Assembly (NCBI GenBank): GCA_003116975.1
Contig: BGKB01000114.1
Location: 169,465-233,464 of the forward strand
Reading direction: 5' to 3'
DNA length: 64,000 bases
Source: Aurantiochytrium sp. KH105
Taxonomy: Eukaryota > Sar > Bigyra > Thraustochytrida > Thraustochytriidae
This document shows, in pieces, positions 59,525 to 64,000 of the stretch (position 1 is its first letter; each line of letters opens with the position of its first letter). The translations under genes were made by a program, and so were the position numbers. The notes beneath the pieces are model-generated. The model was not told where the DNA came from and did no database searches. It was given only the letters and a program-made list of their open reading frames with translations.

Positions 59525-60499
59525 ACATTGAATGTTTACGTTCGTAGTGGTTCTCAGTTGTATTGTGAGCGTGCATTCATTGTGTTTTTTCTTTGAGACC
59601 GTCTTACTGTAAGACGTAAATAATTTTCACTTATTGACACTTGCGGAATTCCCCACTTCAGCCAAACACCTCGCCGCCGCGCAAACGCGCTTTCCATCGT
59701 CTGGCCGCCGTAAAACTAGGCGGCACGGCCGTGCAAGCCTTCAACTTTCTTCCAAGCGTCCATCGACGGAGGACAGGCGCAAAACTGCGCAAAGTCGCCT
59801 AACTGCGCAAAGAGGCGACTTTGCGCTGGCATTGCGGCCGTGTCTGGGAGGGGACTGCCGCACAACCCGGCAGGTGGCAGGCACAGACAAGGAAATGCGT
59901 GAAAAAGACAAGCTTGCATTTACCTATCGTTGTTGGTCGGCGGCTTGAGGCCTACTTGCATCATGCGATAATTGGTCTTCACTCTTGCCTTGTTCTGAGT
60001 CTCCGTAGGAAAATTAGCTGACTTGGGGCCGTCGTGCTGATCAAGAAAGGTCTTTATGATTCGCTTTGGGGTCTTGTTCGAGGCCGTTACCATTGGGTAA
60101 AAAAATAAAATGACCACCCGTCTACTTGCGCGAGACGAGGTATTCGTGGCCATTGCAACGGTATACTCCGCTCATACGTGCTTTCTGGCTCCTCTGCCCC
60201 TAATCCCCATGCCAACGCTGCTCTTTCGGCGACGCGTCACATACAGTAAGAAAGAAGGCCTCGTGTGACCGTTTCTTTGCCTCATGTGACCGTTTTCTTG
60301 CTTCATTGCTACCATTAATTTTATTAAAAATTAGATAGGCCCTTGGCTGGACACTTGCTAGTCACTTCTCGTACAGAGGTCGGGGAAATGAGGAGGAGGA
60401 GGAGCTTGCAATTTTGCTCAGCAGACCCAAGCGAAGCAACGAGGCGATTAAAGAAGCAGAAGAAGGGGAGCATTGAGAAAGTGATTGAATAAGACGAAG
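59525..60499. other. Intergenic region between PI31 and ankyrin gene
   Basis: 975 bp; it should hold the PI31 3' end and the ankyrin-gene promoter. It includes a perfect 14-bp inverted repeat (59787-59826) inside a small GC-rich patch (about 59650-59900) with repeated CTGCGCAAAG strings. The rest is A/T-rich. A pair of TGTGACCGTTT repeats lies near 60264-60296. No gene is recognised. Confidence 0.6.
59787..59826. repeat. Perfect 14-bp inverted repeat with 12-bp spacer
   Basis: Arms at 59787-59800 and 59813-59826 are exact reverse complements (GCGCAAAGTCGCCT). The spacer itself repeats CTGCGCAAAG from the left arm. It could be a hairpin, terminator-like structure or the remnant of a small mobile element. 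Confidence 0.85.
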
Positions 60500-63400
60500 A
60501 TGCTGCCAGAAACTCTGGAATTAGGAACCCCGGAGGATGACTCATCGTCAGTGCCCACTACGCCCAAGACGCTTCAATACGCTGTGAGTTTAGATACGAT
60601 AGACAACGAAGGTCGGAGAGAATTTCTCGACGACATTTTTCCACAGGCAGACAAAATATTCTGTGAGCTTGAAGTTTTCAACGAAAGCTACTATATCGAG
60701 TCTGAGGAGATACATCCGAAGAAAGAAGTGAAATGGCAATCATGGGAAAGGATCGAAATCCCTTATGAAGTGGTCAGCTCCAAAGCGGACAATTCTGAAA
60801 AGAGTGCCAAAGAGAATGGCGACTCAAGTGCAAGCGCCAACTCAAGTACTCGTGAAGCCAAGAACATCACTATGGTGGCTTTGAAGATGACAGGGTGGTG
60901 GTCATCATCGACGGAGAACGAATATAGAACTTTGGTTGGCAAAATTGAAGCCGCGAAGCTTTTTCACTCATGCGGAGCCTCGCATAAAATTTCGATCTGT
61001 ACAGAAGAGCAGAAAGACTCACTTGTGGGAAAGTCATTTCCGTTGACCATTCTCTCATCCCCAATTGATGAGGATCTCGAGAGAGGTCTTCAATCCGTTC
61101 GTGTTTACATTCACGGATGCGCTAGTAACCTTGGGTACAAAGCAACTTTTCTCCATGGGTACGAATATATTTGTGATGGTCCGAATGAGGTGACGGTGCA
61201 GGAATCGAAGTGTTCTCATGGCGGCATTGTCTCTTTTCAAGCAGAACGTGTATATGGGCTTCGTATCACCAGCGGCCATAATACGATTGCTGTTCATTTG
61301 AAAGACATCAAGAATACAACCATTCCAAGTTGGCATGGCGAAAATTATGTCTCTGCATACAGTCCCTATTACGTTTGCAAAATGGCGCTTGAAAAGCTCG
61401 AGCGCCTCGGCAAGATCTTCGTACTGGTGCAACCACAGCTCAAAAAGCTAGACAAGCCGCTGATAACAAACGTGCTATCGCGTGACGCCGCGCTCGAAAC
61501 GCTCACAGGAGGCACAATTGATTTCGCGTCCGAAGAGGACAAGAGCGACTTCCTTGATGCACTAGAGTCCAATGGGATGGGAGGCGTCGACACAGAAGCA
61601 CTGATCCAGCTCCTCGATGATCTTGATGCAGTGACTGCACAGAGTGCTAGCGATATACCACCAGAAGCACGCGAGGAAGCGCTTCAGCGAGTCCTGGTGA
61701 GACTGCTTCTCGCTGTCCTCCTTCCGAATCCCGAACGAAGGACACAAGAAACAGAGAAGGTTCTGGTGAAAAGTTTCGTAAGCGAACAGCGCAGAGCTTG
61801 CGGCCAAGCCGACCCCGCGGCTCAGTCAACCTTTCCAGACCTAAATCACGAATTGCGGAGTTTCAAAGAAGCACTGGGAAAAAGCCTCAAAGATCTCGTG
61901 GCGCTGCACGAGGCCATTCACGGACCTGAGTCATGCTTTGATATCATGTACATGCGCGCCTCTGGCAACGCCTCAGACGACTCGATGGAGACCAAGCTGC
62001 TTCGAGCTGCGAGAAGGGCTGATTTTGAGACGTGTAAACGAATCCTGCAGACCGACCCCGAAGTTGACCCTCTCGGAGCAAGAGGCCCACCTACTGAGGA
62101 AGAACTCAGAGTATTTCAAAGGAACGCCGCGGATACTGAATCTGATCCCGATCAGTTGCAAGGAACACCGCGGTCTTCCCTCGACTATTTAATTGCAGCA
62201 ATTGCTCGCATTCGGACTGGGCGAAATGTCTTCGGTCTCACAGAAAACAGTAGGGACGAGGAGGTGTCTCGCAGGTTTAAAGCTGCGAAGCTTCAGGAGC
62301 TTCAATCTGCCAGAGATGTGGTGGCACTCATCTTGGAACGTGGAACAGATGCAGGCAAACTTTCGCTTATATTTGCGCGGGCACTTCGATCCTTTGATGT
62401 CAAGACACTTCAGTTGATGGTGCGCAACGAAAGGATATGCCGTGCTGCGAACCTGGAGAATGCTTGGAAATTCGTCCTTTCTAATTGGAGAGCGCACCCA
62501 AAAATTTGCAGCGAGCTCTTCGAAATTCTCCTCGACGTGCAGGTGTCAAAGGTTTCACATCAAGTTCTTTCTAGCTCAGAAAGCGGAGATTTTCACTGTC
62601 CAAATGACACGATGGCCGCAGCGAACTTATTGCGCGCATTATTCCGTGAGCGATTTGGGGACAATATGACGTTCAGCATTCTTCGCAAGATGCTCAAATC
62701 TCGGCAATGTGAAAGTGATGACATTTTTATTTCGCTGTTCTCCCAGGCAGTCATTTCATCTTCTTCCGGGACGGAGTCCTCTCCTTTCCATCTCGCGTGC
62801 GAGCTGGGTTATACGAGGTGTGTGCAAGAGTTTGTTTCTCATGGTGCAAATGTTGATTTGCAGGATACAGTCGCTGGCAAATTTGTTCTTCAGGTGGCAA
62901 TTGAGAATAGACGCACAGAAGTTCTTCGAATTCTTTGCAATAATGGTGCGTCTTGTTCTACCGCAATTACAAAAGATGGCAGGACGCCCTTACATCTTGC
63001 GATCGAGATGAAGTCTCCAGAGATGGTAGCAGTGCTCTGCGAGAACGGAGCAGAAAGCGACGACAAGGCACTTTTGGCAACGGTCGACCTCGGCAACGTC
63101 GAAATCCTTCAGATACTTGAAAAAGTTGGAAATGCGTCCCCAAACCAGTATCGAGGTGAGCTCAACAGAACCTTGTTGCACCTCGCGTGCAACAAGCCTG
63201 ATGCAGGAGACGACGATTTTGTTCAGATGCTCATACAAATGAATGGCGCTGTGAACGAGGTCGACATGATCGGGCGGACGGCGCTTCACAATGCTGCGGC
63301 AATGGGTAATCTCAGCGCCGTTCGCTCGTTGCTCGAGGCTGGCGCGAACGAGACGCTGCCTACCCGCCGTGAGGGGAGCACTGTAATTCACGAAGCGGCA

Positions 63401-63958
63401 AAAATGGGTAGAATTAGCGTGCTTCAGTATGTTCTCAGGAATGCAAGTGGTGAAACTGTCGATGCAGTAGACATGCAAGGGCGCACGCCATTGTGCTACG
63501 CATTCAAGCGTCGTAAGTTCCTGGAACTGACCTTTTACTGCCTTGGAGAGCTGCAGAAATCGGCGAGGAAAAAGTGTGTTCGCGAATGTACCGTCAGTCC
63601 AGAGATAGAAGATTTTGCCAACCTCTTGAAAAGTCGCTATCGAAGATTTGACTTTTCATTTCAACAGGCGATAGACACCGCAGACGCTCTTCGTGGCATC
63701 GGCGGGACTCGTGAGATGGGCGAGTTGGCCCGTCGAATCAGAGAGTGTTTTGTAGAGGCCTATGATTCCTCCTCTAACTTCCAGCTTTCGAAAGAGGTTT
63801 ATCGAAAAATTGAAATTTCTCCGGAGATGAGGGAGTTCGTACGATTGATCAAGAATCAGTACAGACCCCTTGACTCCTCAGGCCGCAACGAAGAAGAAGC
63901 CGAGTTATCGAAACTTGTTTGTGACCTGCATCTATACCCTCTGACTCGGTTTTTCTGA
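60500..63958 (+). CDS. Ankyrin-repeat protein with unknown N-terminal domain
   Basis: 1,152 residues from the ATG at 60500 (MLPETLELG); the stop TGA is inside the window, so it is complete. Residues 1-750 match nothing I know: an N-terminal part with strand-like stretches (YIHGCASNLGYKATFLHGYEYI), then an acidic helical part (~340-480). About residues 755-990 form roughly seven ankyrin repeats, clearest as SPFHLACELGYTRCVQEFV, TPLHLAIEMKSPEMVAVL, RTALHNAAAMGNLSAVRSLL and TVIHEAAKMGRISVLQYVL. The last 150 residues contain a duplicated motif (VSPEIEDFANLLKSRYR and ISPEMREFVRLIKNQYR). It is probably a cytosolic scaffold; no function can be assigned. Its codon usage is more A/T-rich than its neighbours. 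Confidence 0.8.
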   Translation: MLPETLELGTPEDDSSSVPTTPKTLQYAVSLDTIDNEGRREFLDDIFPQADKIFCELEVFNESYYIESEEIHPKKEVKWQSWERIEIPYEVVSSKADNSEKSAKENGDSSASANSSTREAKNITMVALKMTGWWSSSTENEYRTLVGKIEAAKLFHSCGASHKISICTEEQKDSLVGKSFPLTILSSPIDEDLERGLQSVRVYIHGCASNLGYKATFLHGYEYICDGPNEVTVQESKCSHGGIVSFQAERVYGLRITSGHNTIAVHLKDIKNTTIPSWHGENYVSAYSPYYVCKMALEKLERLGKIFVLVQPQLKKLDKPLITNVLSRDAALETLTGGTIDFASEEDKSDFLDALESNGMGGVDTEALIQLLDDLDAVTAQSASDIPPEAREEALQRVLVRLLLAVLLPNPERRTQETEKVLVKSFVSEQRRACGQADPAAQSTFPDLNHELRSFKEALGKSLKDLVALHEAIHGPESCFDIMYMRASGNASDDSMETKLLRAARRADFETCKRILQTDPEVDPLGARGPPTEEELRVFQRNAADTESDPDQLQGTPRSSLDYLIAAIARIRTGRNVFGLTENSRDEEVSRRFKAAKLQELQSARDVVALILERGTDAGKLSLIFARALRSFDVKTLQLMVRNERICRAANLENAWKFVLSNWRAHPKICSELFEILLDVQVSKVSHQVLSSSESGDFHCPNDTMAAANLLRALFRERFGDNMTFSILRKMLKSRQCESDDIFISLFSQAVISSSSGTESSPFHLACELGYTRCVQEFVSHGANVDLQDTVAGKFVLQVAIENRRTEVLRILCNNGASCSTAITKDGRTPLHLAIEMKSPEMVAVLCENGAESDDKALLATVDLGNVEILQILEKVGNASPNQYRGELNRTLLHLACNKPDAGDDDFVQMLIQMNGAVNEVDMIGRTALHNAAAMGNLSAVRSLLEAGANETLPTRREGSTVIHEAAKMGRISVLQYVLRNASGETVDAVDMQGRTPLCYAFKRRKFLELTFYCLGELQKSARKKCVRECTVSPEIEDFANLLKSRYRRFDFSFQQAIDTADALRGIGGTREMGELARRIRECFVEAYDSSSNFQLSKEVYRKIEISPEMREFVRLIKNQYRPLDSSGRNEEEAELSKLVCDLHLYPLTRFF

Positions 63959-64000
63959 AGTGCGTTTTTAGCACTGATTTATTACCCGGGGCAAACTTGT

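Noticed and set aside
59634..59948. 104-codon plus-strand frame after PI31
   Set aside because: It crosses the inverted repeat and lacks any domain or balanced composition; it starts within the A/T-rich 3' region of PI31.

Overview
The window is nuclear DNA of a flagellated, GC-rich eukaryotic microbe with long, mostly intron-free genes. Supporting marks are an axonemal dynein heavy chain read as one 12.8-kb open frame, 3R-MYB, RBM39-like and UFL1 proteins, spliceosomal introns of about 100-130 bp (GTACGT, GTAAGT donors), and heavy microsatellite content in the gaps. My best guess is a stramenopile, possibly a thraustochytrid (labyrinthulomycete); this rests on overall gene style and not on a marker sequence. 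I found no rRNA, tRNA, CRISPR array, transposase or virus-like gene.

Layout: 1-3821 is a gene-poor, repeat-rich stretch leading into a 3R-MYB gene (3822-6323, +). Two large minus-strand frames follow (6627-9776 and 9897-13010). They are in the same reading frame, separated by one TGA, and may be one gene with a short intron. Galactokinase (14701-15987, +) is next. The central block is strongly ciliary: a WW/IQ/ankyrin protein (16282-20382, -), an inner-arm type dynein heavy chain (21460-34305, +), a ~2,180-residue multi-EF-hand protein (34366-40905, -), and a three-exon Chibby homologue (41229-41878, +) that I assembled by hand from splice sites. A two-exon DUSP12/Yvh1-like phosphatase (42113-43644, -) follows.

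The right-hand part holds a small coiled-coil protein (45252-46010, +), a class III nucleotide cyclase fused to a voltage-sensor-like membrane domain (46901-49639, -), and a radical-SAM/GNAT Elp3-like protein with an atypical CX3CX2C cluster motif (50880-52769, -). This divergently faces an RBM39-like splicing factor (53013-55238, +). Next come UFL1, the UFM1 E3 ligase (55316-57607, -), divergent from the proteasome regulator PI31 (58145-59524, +), and finally an ankyrin protein (60500-63958, +).

Functional themes: flagellar motility and assembly (dynein, Chibby, probably the EF-hand and WW/IQ proteins), signalling that could couple membrane voltage to cyclic nucleotide and calcium, and protein or RNA quality control (UFL1, PI31, RBM39, Elp3-like). 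Several genes form head-to-head pairs over short shared upstream regions (Elp3-like/RBM39 243 bp; EF-hand/Chibby 323 bp; UFL1/PI31 537 bp). The most striking candidates for something little described are the voltage-sensor cyclase, the atypical Elp3 paralogue and the WW-IQ-ankyrin protein.
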